Shown: one piece after another, positions 6,829 through 14,996 of the stretch
Numbering within the stretch: the stretch's first letter is position 1
Layout: every line of letters starts with the position of its first letter
From: Ruminococcus sp.
GTDB taxonomy: Bacteria; Bacillota; Clostridia; Oscillospirales; Ruminococcaceae
Length of the DNA stretch: 33,248 bases
Assembly (NCBI GenBank): GCA_015066715.1
Contig: SVNU01000014.1
Location: 1-33,248 of the forward strand
Reading direction: 5' to 3'
The notes under the pieces: model-generated
Told to the model about the DNA's origin: nothing
Databases searched by the model: none
Seen by the model: the letters and a program-made list of their open reading frames with translations, nothing else
Made by a program: the position numbers and the translations under genes

Positions 6829-9021
6829 TTAGAAACTTAAATCAATTTCATAAATTTTTCCATCCATATAGAAGAATGAAATGTAATTGTATTCCTCTGA
6901 GTCTACAATATCAATATAACCGGAAGATGTATCTGCAATAGTACATCCGTATTTTTCTGCAACCTTCTGAATATCATCGCCGAATGTTATTCCGTCAACT
7001 GAAACAGCAACACCTGCATCCTCTGTAACAGAAAGATTTACTATATCACATTCCTGCGGTTTAAGAGGGCTGTCAGAAGTATTTTCAACAGATACGTTAA
7101 CAGTATAATCATCATCATAACCATATCCGAAGCTGTGTGCTTCTATTGCAGCCTCCTCAAATTTAACATTGTCAAGAATGCCGTCTATCTTGCATGGTAA
7201 TGCAACTGCCTTACCGTTAACCTCAACCTTAACGCCGCTAAGGTCATACTCAACCTCATTTTCATCGTAGGATTCTTCAGGAGCCTCAATGAAGCCTTCT
7301 TCATCTGTAATATCTGTATCAAGCGGAAGTTCATCTGTCATGCCGCCTGCAAAGCCCTGTTCAAAGCCCTGAATAAACTGGTCAGCGTATGCTTCAAGAC
7401 CAAATGCCTTTAAAAAACCTGTTGCAAATTCTTCAATGTTGATTTCAGCAAGATACTGTTCCATCTCTGCTCCGTCTTCTGTAAGGTTGTATACCTTTGC
7501 AGATTCATTGAATACTGTAATTGATTCAGGCGTTTCGTTGCTTGCTTCAACTGCAACATCAAACAGCTTTGTTCCCTTATAAGTAAACTCTGTATCAAAT
7601 GTCTGCTTGCCATCCTTAGCATCAAAATTCAATGTCATGTCGTCAAGCTCAAATGCACTGAGTCCGAGTGTAACAGAACCCTTTACAAATTCATCATCAC
7701 ACTCAATATCCTTGAATGAGAAGTTAAATACATCCTCTCCGTTATCAGCAATAGCGCCTTCACCTGTAAGCTTTCCAGATTTTTCCTTGGCATTTCCGTT
7801 TACAGAAATCTTGTCACCTTCAAAGTCTACATATGCTGTAAAGCCGTATTTGCCGCCGTCCTCTGTAAGTGTGTATCCTACGCCGAATGGTTCTTCTGCT
7901 TCTTCCGTACTTACAAATTCTCTGCCGACAACCTCACCCTTGTTGTTAACCAAAACATTCATAACGCAAAGAGTGTTGCCGCCTGAAATTTCATATGTTC
8001 CAAGCTGTTCTGATAATTCATCAATAGCTGTCTGGTACTGTTCCTTTGTAACCCCAAACTTTTCAACAATTTCAATAACAGCTTCTTCATTCTTAAGCTC
8101 CTTTACAGCCTTCTTTGCGAAGGTATAAAGTGAACCCTCATCAATGTTTACCACAAGCTTTGTGTAATCGCATTTTACACCATCAGCTTCACATTCTGTA
8201 TTCTTTACAAGTTCAACATTCTGTGCGCTTGCGAAAAGCATATCAGTATACTTTGTCAGAAGTTCTGCCAGTTCCTCGTTGCTGATGATTTCTTCTTCCC
8301 CTTCAAGCATTGCAGTGATTGAAGAAAGCATTTCAACTGCTTCTGTATCTCCTGATTCAGAAGCTGCCAATGTAAAGAATTCAGTAAAATCTGTACAGAT
8401 ATATGATGATGAAAGCTCCGGAATCTGGTAGTACATTTTACCATCCTTGACATAACCATTATATGTCATAACAGGATTTCCGTCTATTGTAATACTTTCA
8501 TTTGCTGACGGGATACCGCCAACCTCTGCTGACTTGATTTCCATTCCGATTGATGAAGGAAGCTTAATTCCCATTTGTTCAAGCGATGAGCCTGTATTTT
8601 CAGAAATAAGCTTATCAATTGCAGCAGAATCAAGATTGATCACAGCATTTGCCACACTGTCAGTCTTTTCTGCTTCTTCAAATACATCTGTAAGCCATGA
8701 AAATTCATCTGCATTTTCAGATTCTACCCATGCATAATATTCCTCCGGAGAATTAATAAGCATTTTCACAGCATTTTTCACCTGCGGAACAAAAGCATAT
8801 GAAGCAGCACAGCATCCGAAAAGCAGAACAACGACTGCTACGATTACAGCAATTATTTTGCCCGGACCCTTCTTTGCAACTTCAACTCCGCTTACAACCT
8901 CTGCACCGTTAGTAAAGAACTGCGGTTCCTGACTTTCAGCCGGTGCTGCCGGCTCAATCGGAGTTTCAACTGATTTATTTTCAGCTGTAATTTCCTGATT
9001 GTTTTCGTTAAACTCTGACAT
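6829..9021 (-). CDS. Large single-pass membrane protein with acidic extracytoplasmic region, unknown function
   Basis: A 730-residue protein starting MSEFNENNQE, chosen because GGGAGGAA lies 6-7 bp upstream; an earlier in-frame ATG at 9045 has no such site. About 53 polar cytoplasmic residues precede one membrane helix (about 55-77, KIIAVIVAVVVLLFGCC). The rest is an acidic, beta-rich extracytoplasmic region of more than 640 residues, with repeated phrases such as EYYAWVESENADEF and a C-terminal YGCTIADTSSGYIDI-type segment. No enzymatic motif or named family was recognised. Topology suggests a surface or sensor-like protein. It is monocistronic, with a clear promoter and terminator. Confidence 0.85.
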   Translation of the reverse strand: MSEFNENNQEITAENKSVETPIEPAAPAESQEPQFFTNGAEVVSGVEVAKKGPGKIIAVIVAVVVLLFGCCAASYAFVPQVKNAVKMLINSPEEYYAWVESENADEFSWLTDVFEEAEKTDSVANAVINLDSAAIDKLISENTGSSLEQMGIKLPSSIGMEIKSAEVGGIPSANESITIDGNPVMTYNGYVKDGKMYYQIPELSSSYICTDFTEFFTLAASESGDTEAVEMLSSITAMLEGEEEIISNEELAELLTKYTDMLFASAQNVELVKNTECEADGVKCDYTKLVVNIDEGSLYTFAKKAVKELKNEEAVIEIVEKFGVTKEQYQTAIDELSEQLGTYEISGGNTLCVMNVLVNNKGEVVGREFVSTEEAEEPFGVGYTLTEDGGKYGFTAYVDFEGDKISVNGNAKEKSGKLTGEGAIADNGEDVFNFSFKDIECDDEFVKGSVTLGLSAFELDDMTLNFDAKDGKQTFDTEFTYKGTKLFDVAVEASNETPESITVFNESAKVYNLTEDGAEMEQYLAEINIEEFATGFLKAFGLEAYADQFIQGFEQGFAGGMTDELPLDTDITDEEGFIEAPEESYDENEVEYDLSGVKVEVNGKAVALPCKIDGILDNVKFEEAAIEAHSFGYGYDDDYTVNVSVENTSDSPLKPQECDIVNLSVTEDAGVAVSVDGITFGDDIQKVAEKYGCTIADTSSGYIDIVDSEEYNYISFFYMDGKIYEIDLSF

Positions 9022-9069
9022 AATAGTTCCTCCCTTTAAATTCACATAAAATAAATGTGTACATCATAC

Positions 9070-9098
9070 ATATTAGCAAAATATTTTATTAAAGTCAA
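9070..9098 (-). promoter_or_regulatory. Promoter of the 730-residue membrane protein gene
   Basis: Minus strand TTGACT (9093-9098), a 17-bp spacer and TAATAT (9070-9075). Confidence 0.7.
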
Positions 9099-9240
9099 GT
9101 GGTTTTTGAAAAATTTGTTTTATTGTATATTTTTTCTGTTTTTAATATCCTTTTTTCGTTAATATGTATTTTATACTTAATATTGGGTATTATATTAATG
9201 TTCTCGCTTGCGGGAAATAAATTTGAAAGGATGACGAAAA

Positions 9241-9423
9241 ATGGATAAGAAGAAAAACTGCAATATTCATTGTACTGTAAAGCAGTGTGCCTACAATATG
9301 GAAACAGAGGATTACTGCACACTCGACATGGTTAAAATCGGTACTCATGAAAGCAATCCTACAGAACCTGAATGCACTGACTGCAACTCTTTTGTAAAGC
9401 GTTCAGGCTGTGTTAACTGCTGA
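9241..9423 (+). CDS. DUF1540 small Cys-rich protein
   Basis: A 60-residue protein with eight cysteines in the DUF1540 pattern (CNIHCTVKQCAYN, YCTLD, CTDCNSF, GCVNC). Such proteins are common in Clostridia, often in sporulating species, and probably bind a metal; function is not established. GAAAGGATG precedes the ATG, and a strong terminator follows at 9441. It is divergent from the large membrane protein gene, and no neighbour suggests a partner. Confidence 0.88.
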   Translation: MDKKKNCNIHCTVKQCAYNMETEDYCTLDMVKIGTHESNPTEPECTDCNSFVKRSGCVNC

Positions 9424-9437
9424 TTACCTCTGAACTG

Positions 9438-9470
9438 AAACGGAATGTCCTGAGACATTCCGTTTTTTTA
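9438..9470 (+). terminator. Terminator of the DUF1540 gene
   Basis: CGGAATGTC, loop CTGA, GACATTCCG, then TTTTTTT. Confidence 0.92.
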
Positions 9471-9536
9471 TTGTCCGGTTAATAACTATATGACCTGTCA
9501 TTTCAGAATATACTGTATATCTCTGTTAAAAGAACA

Positions 9537-9568
9537 AAAAGTAAAAGGGCAGAATTAATCTGCCCTTT
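9537..9568 (-). terminator. Terminator of the cmk–plsC–ispH/rpsA operon
   Basis: The stem AAAGGGCAG/CTGCCCTTT (9544-9568) is followed on the minus strand by TTTTACTTTTT, 12 bp past the ispH/rpsA stop. Confidence 0.88.
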
Positions 9569-9580
9569 ATCATACAAATT

Positions 9581-11524
9581 TTATTCAGCGTCAGTTTCTT
9601 CTGCATCTGCTTCTTCAGCAGCATTTTCGAGAAGTGCACGGATTGAGATGCTAATTCTCTTGCTTTCGATGTCGATTTCTGTAATCTTAACATCAACTTC
9701 CTGACCTACAGAAAGAACTTCGTTTACATTGTCAACTCTCTTGTCAGCAATCTGTGAAATATGAATAAGACCGTCAACGCCTTCAATAATCTTAGCAAAT
9801 GCACCAAATGGAGTGATAGAAACGATTGTTGCCTTAACAACATCGCCTACATTATAGCTATCCTGGAACTTTGTCCAAGGGTTGTCCTCTGCCTTCTTAT
9901 AGCCGAGTGAAATTCTGCCAGCTTCCTTATCAAGTTCCTTGATGTAAACTTCAAGAATATCGCCAACCTTAACAACCTGATTAGGATGCTTGATTCTGCT
10001 CCATGAAAGTTCTGAAATGTGAACCATACCGTCAATACCGCCGAGGTCAACGAATGCGCCGTAGCTTGTAAGTGACTTAACTTCACCCTTGTATGTCTTG
10101 CCTTCTTCAGCTGTTTCCCAGAATGCAGCTTTTGCAGCTTCCTTCTGTGCCTTTGTAACAGCCTTGATTGAACCAACAGCTCTTCTGCGTGATTCATTAA
10201 CTTCGATAATCTTGAGTTCTACATTCTTCTTTAAGAGCTCATCAAGATTCTTGTCTCTGCCAAGACCTGTCTGTGATGCAGGAACAAATACTCTTACGCC
10301 GTCAACAGAAACTAAAATGCCGCCCTTAACAACGTTTAATACTGTACCTTCAAGAACTGCATCCTCATCCTTAGCCTTTGCAATATTATCAAAGCCAACG
10401 AGCTCGTCAACCTTCTTCTTTGAAAGCATTACGATGCCTTCCTGGTCATTAATCTTAGTTACAATCAGGTCAACCTCGTCACCGACGCTAACAATGTCAG
10501 ATGGCTTCTTTGTCTGGTCGTCAGTAAGTTCTGCAAGCGGAACATAACCTGTGTGCTTTGTTCCGATATCTACGATTGCTTCACTGTTATTAACCGCAGC
10601 AATATAGCCTTTAACACGCTCTCCTGTATGTACTTTTTTGAAAGACTGTTCAAGTTCCTTTTCAAAATCAAAAATTTCATCCATGGTATTTTGTACCTCC
10701 TTAATTATATAAGCCGGTGTAGACGCTCCGGCAGTAATGCCTATTTTATCAGCATTATTCAGGTCAAGTTCATAAAGCTCCCGTGCATTTTCAATATGAT
10801 ATGACGGACAATTTTCACAGCAGACATTATAAAGCTTTATAGTGTTTGAACTGTTTTTTCCGCCCACAACTATCATTGCATCAACTTCCTTTGACAGTAA
10901 AGAAGCATCAGACTGTCTTTGCGAGGTTGCATTGCAGATAGTATCAAAAACAAGGATATTTTCGTCATCTTTCGGGATAACCTTTATACACTCCCCCCAT
11001 ACTAATATATTATACGTTGTTTGCGCCACAATTGCAAGCTTTTTCTTCATTTTTTCATTTTTTTTACTAAAAAACTCCCGAAGTTCAAATTCATCCTTAA
11101 AAACGAAGCAATTTTCGTCACAATGACCAACAATTCCTTGCACTTCCGGATGTTTCTTATCTCCTGCAATAAGAATAAAATATCCGTCATTCGTTTTTTC
11201 TCTTACAATTTTATGAATTCTTGCAACAAAAGGACAGGTAGCGTCAATATATGAATTACCTTTTTTTTCAAGCTGGCAATAAATGTCCCTTCCCACACCG
11301 TGGGAACGAATAACCGCAGTTTCGTCATTCCGTAGCTCGGCAACACTGTCAACAATCCTTACACCCTTCGACTGAAGGTCGTTCACAACATCTGCATTAT
11401 GAATAATCGGACCCAGCGTCGCAACATTTTTATTTCCCTTTTCAATCTCACTGTAAACAAGCTTTACCGCTCTGTCAACGCCAAAGCAGAAGCCTGCCGA
11501 TTCCGCAACCTTGATTTCAGCCAT
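9581..11524 (-). CDS. ispH: IspH–ribosomal protein S1 fusion (HMBPP reductase / S1)
   Basis: A 647-residue bifunctional protein. Residues 1-283 are IspH, the last enzyme of the MEP isoprenoid pathway, which reduces HMBPP to IPP and DMAPP with a [4Fe-4S] cluster. The three cluster cysteines are visible at C13 (AGFCFGVD), C97 (DATCPFV) and C197 (TICNATSQRQ), and KHPEV near 125 is the catalytic loop. Residues ~301-627 are four S1 RNA-binding repeats, the last two ending in KEAGRISLGYK and ESKRISISIR. Fusion of IspH to S1 is known in many Clostridia. The start overlaps the plsC stop by 8 bp, with GGAGG inside plsC. Confidence 0.97.
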   Translation of the reverse strand: MAEIKVAESAGFCFGVDRAVKLVYSEIEKGNKNVATLGPIIHNADVVNDLQSKGVRIVDSVAELRNDETAVIRSHGVGRDIYCQLEKKGNSYIDATCPFVARIHKIVREKTNDGYFILIAGDKKHPEVQGIVGHCDENCFVFKDEFELREFFSKKNEKMKKKLAIVAQTTYNILVWGECIKVIPKDDENILVFDTICNATSQRQSDASLLSKEVDAMIVVGGKNSSNTIKLYNVCCENCPSYHIENARELYELDLNNADKIGITAGASTPAYIIKEVQNTMDEIFDFEKELEQSFKKVHTGERVKGYIAAVNNSEAIVDIGTKHTGYVPLAELTDDQTKKPSDIVSVGDEVDLIVTKINDQEGIVMLSKKKVDELVGFDNIAKAKDEDAVLEGTVLNVVKGGILVSVDGVRVFVPASQTGLGRDKNLDELLKKNVELKIIEVNESRRRAVGSIKAVTKAQKEAAKAAFWETAEEGKTYKGEVKSLTSYGAFVDLGGIDGMVHISELSWSRIKHPNQVVKVGDILEVYIKELDKEAGRISLGYKKAEDNPWTKFQDSYNVGDVVKATIVSITPFGAFAKIIEGVDGLIHISQIADKRVDNVNEVLSVGQEVDVKITEIDIESKRISISIRALLENAAEEADAEETDAE

Positions 11525-12131
11525 TTTTCGCCTCCAGAAGTCCCTGAATATCCCCCATAATACGTGCTTTTACCGCCCTGAGTTCCTTTGGATTTATTTC
11601 CTCGCCGACAGCTATTTCTTCCGGCTGTATCGGCTTTCCGAATTTTACTGTTACTTTTTTTCGAAACCGCAGCTTTCCTTCAAATACAACAGCTGTCGGT
11701 ACGACTACTGCCTTTGATTTTGCCGCAATAAGGGCAACCCCTGTTTTTCCTCTGCCAAGCTTTCCGTCCTTGCTTCTCGTGCCCTCCGGAAAAATAACGA
11801 GAATTCTTCCTTCTTCAAGTCTTTCAACAGCATCGGAAATTACTTTCATGTCACCCTTTCCTCTGACAACCGGAAAAGCTCCCAGCTTTCTTATCAGCCA
11901 GCCAAAAAGCGGATTTTTGAAAAGTTCTTCTTTTGCAACAAAGGAAAATTTCGAGCATTTTGAAGTTACCGCAACAAGGGGTGGGTCAGCAAAGGAACGG
12001 TGATTTGAAGCAATGATAAATCCCGTATCCTGCGGAATATTTTCTTTCCCCTCAACCTTTACATTGTAAAAACCATAATAAACAGCTTTTACAAAATTAT
12101 ATAAACCTCTGAAAAAAATACTTACCTTCAT
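11517..12131 (-). CDS. plsC: 1-acyl-sn-glycerol-3-phosphate acyltransferase
   Basis: A 204-residue PlsC/LPLAT enzyme that makes phosphatidic acid in membrane lipid synthesis. The catalytic motif NHRSFADP (HX4D) and the substrate motif FPEGTRSKDG are present, with a hydrophobic N-terminal segment (IFFRGLYNFVKAVYY). The ATG at 12131 is preferred: it lies 4 bp after the cmk stop codon with GAGGT upstream. An in-frame TTG at 12152 would add seven residues and overlap cmk. It is the middle gene of the cmk–plsC–ispH/rpsA operon, a standard clostridial arrangement. Confidence 0.95.
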   Translation of the reverse strand: MKVSIFFRGLYNFVKAVYYGFYNVKVEGKENIPQDTGFIIASNHRSFADPPLVAVTSKCSKFSFVAKEELFKNPLFGWLIRKLGAFPVVRGKGDMKVISDAVERLEEGRILVIFPEGTRSKDGKLGRGKTGVALIAAKSKAVVVPTAVVFEGKLRFRKKVTVKFGKPIQPEEIAVGEEINPKELRAVKARIMGDIQGLLEAKNG

Positions 12132-12135
12132 AAAT

Positions 12136-12783
12136 TTACTGTACCTCTGCAATCATTGATTTGAGCTTTGCCTTTACTTCATCAATTGTCATGCCGGTTG
12201 TATCAAGCAAAACTGCGTCATCAGCCTGTTTGAGCGGAGCAATTTCCCTGTTCATGTCATTGTAATCCCTCTGCCTGATATCCTCAAGTACCTGCTCATA
12301 GGTAACTGTCTTGTCTGTCATTTCCTTGAAACGTCTGTTTGCTCTTTCTTCTGCTGACGCTGTAAGGAATACTTTCAAATCGGCATTCGGAAGTACAACT
12401 GTACCAATATCCCTGCCGTCCATAATAATGTTGTTTTCTGCAGCGATTTTCTTCTGTAATCCGAAAAGGAATTCTCTGACTGCCGGAATTGCCGAAACCT
12501 TTGAAGCGTTCATTGACACTTCCGGAGTTCTGATAAGGTCTGAAACATCTCTGCCATTCATGATAACATGCTGTGCGCCATCCTTGTATTCAAGCTTTAC
12601 ATTAATCTCATCAAGGCTTGAAACAAGTGCATCACCCGAAAGAGAGTTTTCAAGTGCGTAAAGTGCAATTGAACGGTACAAAGCACCCGTATCCACATAA
12701 ATAAAACCAATCTCAGCCGCTACCGACTTTGCTATTGAACTTTTGCCTGCTCCTGCAGGTCCGTCTACTGCTATATTAATCAT
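12136..12783 (-). CDS. cmk: (d)CMP kinase
   Basis: A 215-residue cytidylate kinase that phosphorylates CMP and dCMP. The P-loop GPAGAGKS is at residues 8-15; YVDTGALYRS, MDGRDIGTVVLPNADLKVFL and RQRDYNDMNREIAPL are the CMP-binding and lid segments. The length is normal. It is the first gene of the operon, with AAAGGAGG before the ATG. The 204-bp upstream region (12784-12987) has stem-loops and a possible promoter. Confidence 0.97.
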   Translation of the reverse strand: MINIAVDGPAGAGKSSIAKSVAAEIGFIYVDTGALYRSIALYALENSLSGDALVSSLDEINVKLEYKDGAQHVIMNGRDVSDLIRTPEVSMNASKVSAIPAVREFLFGLQKKIAAENNIIMDGRDIGTVVLPNADLKVFLTASAEERANRRFKEMTDKTVTYEQVLEDIRQRDYNDMNREIAPLKQADDAVLLDTTGMTIDEVKAKLKSMIAEVQ

Positions 12784-12819
12784 TTTTTCCTCCTTTTTCT
12801 CTTCTTTCTTTACCTAAAG

Positions 12820-12919
12820 GCATCCAATCTTTTACGCTTCGCTATAATTTGCTAAAGCAAATTAAAAAAGATTTGTATTCAAAGAAAGAAGCAAAGAAAC
12901 TTTTAGTTTCGCTTTTTTT
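12820..12919. other. Stem-loop-rich leader upstream of cmk
   Basis: ATCTTTT ... AAAAGAT encloses AATTTGC TAAA GCAAATT (around 12832-12876). It is followed by GAAAC TTTTA GTTTC and a T-run, which could be a minus-strand leader structure or a weak terminator. The style resembles the hairpin repeats at 2042 and 6206, but the sequence is not clearly the same. Confidence 0.4.
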
Positions 12920-12924
12920 AACTG

Positions 12925-12949
12925 AATTTGTTTCTGTAAGCACGAAAAG
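12925..12949 (+). repeat. 25-bp direct repeat, copy 1 (flanks VOC gene)
   Basis: The sequence beginning AATTTGTTTCTGTAAGCACG is identical to 13518-13542. The copies bracket the VOC gene, one on each side, in the same orientation. Confidence 0.85.
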
Positions 12950-12955
12950 CTGTGT

Positions 12956-12983
12956 ATAATAGGCTTTATGTAATATAAATCAA
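12956..12983 (-). promoter_or_regulatory. Possible promoter of the cmk operon
   Basis: Minus strand TTGATT (12978-12983), a 16-bp spacer and TATTAT (12956-12961), just past the VOC stop codon. No better candidate was seen in the gap. Confidence 0.45.
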
Positions 12984-12987
12984 ACAT

Positions 12988-13446
12988 TTAATGCATACAA
13001 GCATTTATGAACTTCATCGGTACATCCATACGCTCTGCAACCTGCTCAGGTGTCATACCACTATCCAAAAAATTTCTGCAAACCACTTTTATATTTTCAC
13101 CAATCTCAATAATATGCTTATCAGGGTCATAAATTCTAACCACTCGCTGTCCCCATGAATGTTCCTTAACAGGATGTACATATTCCACTTCACAGTTTTT
13201 CAGTTTTTCGATAAGCTTATCAAAGTTATCTTCTTCAAAATAAACTTCGAAACTATTGCTGCCAAAAGAAACTTCATCAGTACCAATAAATTTCTGCCAC
13301 GTTTCAAGCGTTTGTAATGTCAAACCGCCTGTCAGAGTTTTATTTGCTCCGAAATCCATTATAACATGAAGTCCCAACACTTTTTTGTAAAATTCAACAG
13401 ACTTCTCTATATCCTTCACTACAAGCATAGAATTCTTAATTTTCAT
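12988..13446 (-). CDS. VOC (glyoxalase/bleomycin-resistance) superfamily protein
   Basis: A 152-residue protein with two beta-alpha-beta-beta-beta units of the VOC fold. The first runs from MLVVKDIEKSVEFYKKVLGL and the second ends in RVVRIYDPDKHIIEIGE. After about residue 117 a short tail (DSGMTPEQVAERMDVP) resembles a small helix-turn-helix, a pattern also seen in other gut Firmicutes VOC proteins. Metal ligands and substrate are uncertain. AGAGGT precedes the ATG. It is a single gene set between two identical 25-bp direct repeats, which suggests separate acquisition or duplication. Confidence 0.88.
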   Translation of the reverse strand: MKIKNSMLVVKDIEKSVEFYKKVLGLHVIMDFGANKTLTGGLTLQTLETWQKFIGTDEVSFGSNSFEVYFEEDNFDKLIEKLKNCEVEYVHPVKEHSWGQRVVRIYDPDKHIIEIGENIKVVCRNFLDSGMTPEQVAERMDVPMKFINACMH

Positions 13447-13517
13447 AAAACATACCTCTACAACTTCTTATTCAGCAATTCCGCATTATAATTTAAATTT
13501 TTTCAGAGCTGTAACCT

Positions 13518-13542
13518 AATTTGTTTCTGTAAGCACGAAAAG
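13518..13542 (+). repeat. 25-bp direct repeat, copy 2 (flanks VOC gene)
   Basis: Identical to 12925-12949. It lies upstream of the VOC start and directly downstream of the flavoprotein gene. Confidence 0.85.
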
Positions 13543-13557
13543 TTACTTTAATTATCT

Positions 13558-14778
13558 TTACATATTAAGAGCCGCACAGTACGCTGTTGAGAAAGCGATT
13601 TGCAGATTGAAGCCGCCTGTGTAGGCGTCAACGTCAATAATTTCCCCTGCAAAGAAAAGTCCCTGTACAAGCTTTGATTCCATAGTTTTCGGGTTGATTT
13701 CCTTGACGTTTATTCCGCCGCTTGTTATAATTGCTTCTTCAATAGGACAGAAACTCTTTACTGTAAGAGGGAATTTTTTGAGAAGATTTACAAATTCAAG
13801 TCGTTCCTCACGGGTAATCTGATTAACCTTTCTTTCTCCCTCAATTCCCGAAAGCCGTACTGCAACAGGCACAAGCTTTGTCGGTAAAAGCTTTGAAAGA
13901 GAGTTTCCGAAAATCTTATTTATATTTTCGGAAAAATCACGCTGTATTCTTGTATCAAGCTGTTCATGCGTAAGCCCGGGCTTTAAGTCAATATACATTT
14001 TATATCTGCCCTGTTCCATTTTTCTGATATGCGAACTTGCACTAAGTACCAAAGGTCCTGACACACCGAAATGAGTAAACAGCATTTCACCAAGTTCGCT
14101 GTAAATCTTCTTGTCCTTATCAAAAAGCGAAAGGGTTACATTTTTAAGTGAAAGCCCCATCATATCCCCGCAGTACTTTTCTTCACACACTATCGGAACA
14201 AGTGACGGCTGTAAGTCCGTAACGGTATGTCCCACAGCTTTTGCAAGGCTGTAACCATCCCCTGTCGAGCCTGTAACAGGATAGGACTTCCCACCTGTTG
14301 CCAGTAAAACAGAATATGCGGAATACTTCTTTCCGCCTGCCTCAACACCGGTGCAGACACCGTCTTCCACAATAATTTTTGTCACTTTCTGTTTTATGAT
14401 TTTTACTCCCGAATTTTTCAGTTCCCTTTCAAGTGCGTTTACAATATCCGCCGCCTTGTCACTCTGCGGAAAAACTCTGTTTCCTCTTTCGGTTTTAAGC
14501 GGTACACCGCAGTTTTCAAAAAAATCCATTACATCGGTAACCGAATACTGCGAAAATGCACTGTATAAAAACCTCGGATTTACGGGAATATTCTTCATAA
14601 GCTCGTCATCAGAGCAGTTATTTGTAACATTACATCTGCCCTTGCCTGTTATGGCAAGCTTCTTTCCTATTTTACCATTTGGCTCGAATATCAGCGTTTT
14701 CTTGCCCCACTGTCCGCAGTAAACTCCTGCCAACGCACCTGCCGCACCGCCGCCGATAATAATTACATCTGCATCCAT
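13558..14778 (-). CDS. BaiN/YhiN-like (HI0933 family) FAD-dependent oxidoreductase
   Basis: A 406-residue flavoprotein. The N-terminal dinucleotide-binding motif is IIIGGGAAGALAG, followed by the family-typical KLAITGKGRCNVTNN. The C-terminal FAD contact region is FFAGEIIDVDAYTGGFNLQ. HI0933-family members include BaiN, reported in bile acid 7-dehydroxylation, but most have no known substrate, so no bile acid role is claimed. It is the last gene of the ftsK–ygiQ–MBL–DUF3006 run, 3 bp after the DUF3006 stop. Confidence 0.92.
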   Translation of the reverse strand: MDADVIIIGGGAAGALAGVYCGQWGKKTLIFEPNGKIGKKLAITGKGRCNVTNNCSDDELMKNIPVNPRFLYSAFSQYSVTDVMDFFENCGVPLKTERGNRVFPQSDKAADIVNALERELKNSGVKIIKQKVTKIIVEDGVCTGVEAGGKKYSAYSVLLATGGKSYPVTGSTGDGYSLAKAVGHTVTDLQPSLVPIVCEEKYCGDMMGLSLKNVTLSLFDKDKKIYSELGEMLFTHFGVSGPLVLSASSHIRKMEQGRYKMYIDLKPGLTHEQLDTRIQRDFSENINKIFGNSLSKLLPTKLVPVAVRLSGIEGERKVNQITREERLEFVNLLKKFPLTVKSFCPIEEAIITSGGINVKEINPKTMESKLVQGLFFAGEIIDVDAYTGGFNLQIAFSTAYCAALNM

Positions 14779-14781
14779 ATT

Positions 14782-14988
14782 CTATCCCCACAAGCTGTTT
14801 TGCAGCTTTAAAATTTCTTCCTTGCGTTTTTTTGTACTGTCCTTGTCAGCTGTGTAAAAACCATTGCTTTCCGTCAGAACATCTCCTTCGACTGCATTGT
14901 CGGAAATGTTTTTTCTGTCAGTTTTAATAAACTCATCACCGTTTTCAATAACAGCTGTATTCCCCTCAAATCTGTCAAGTATAAGCAT
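14782..14988 (-). CDS. DUF3006-family small protein
   Basis: A 68-residue protein of the DUF3006 type: MLILDRFEGNTAVIENGDEF, then a polar helical tail with a Lys/Glu stretch. DUF3006 genes usually sit beside ComEC-like metallo-hydrolase genes, as here (8 bp downstream of one). A small beta-fold partner is likely; its role is unknown. Confidence 0.85.
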   Translation of the reverse strand: MLILDRFEGNTAVIENGDEFIKTDRKNISDNAVEGDVLTESNGFYTADKDSTKKRKEEILKLQNSLWG

Positions 14989-14996
14989 AACACACC

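Noticed and set aside
9581-11524. ispH–rpsA fusion as a novel gene fusion
   Set aside because: IspH joined to S1 repeats is already known in many Clostridia, and all key residues are present.
13558-14778. Bile acid conversion gene (baiN)
   Set aside because: The HI0933 family is broad and the neighbours (DUF3006, MBL hydrolase, ftsK) give no bile acid context.
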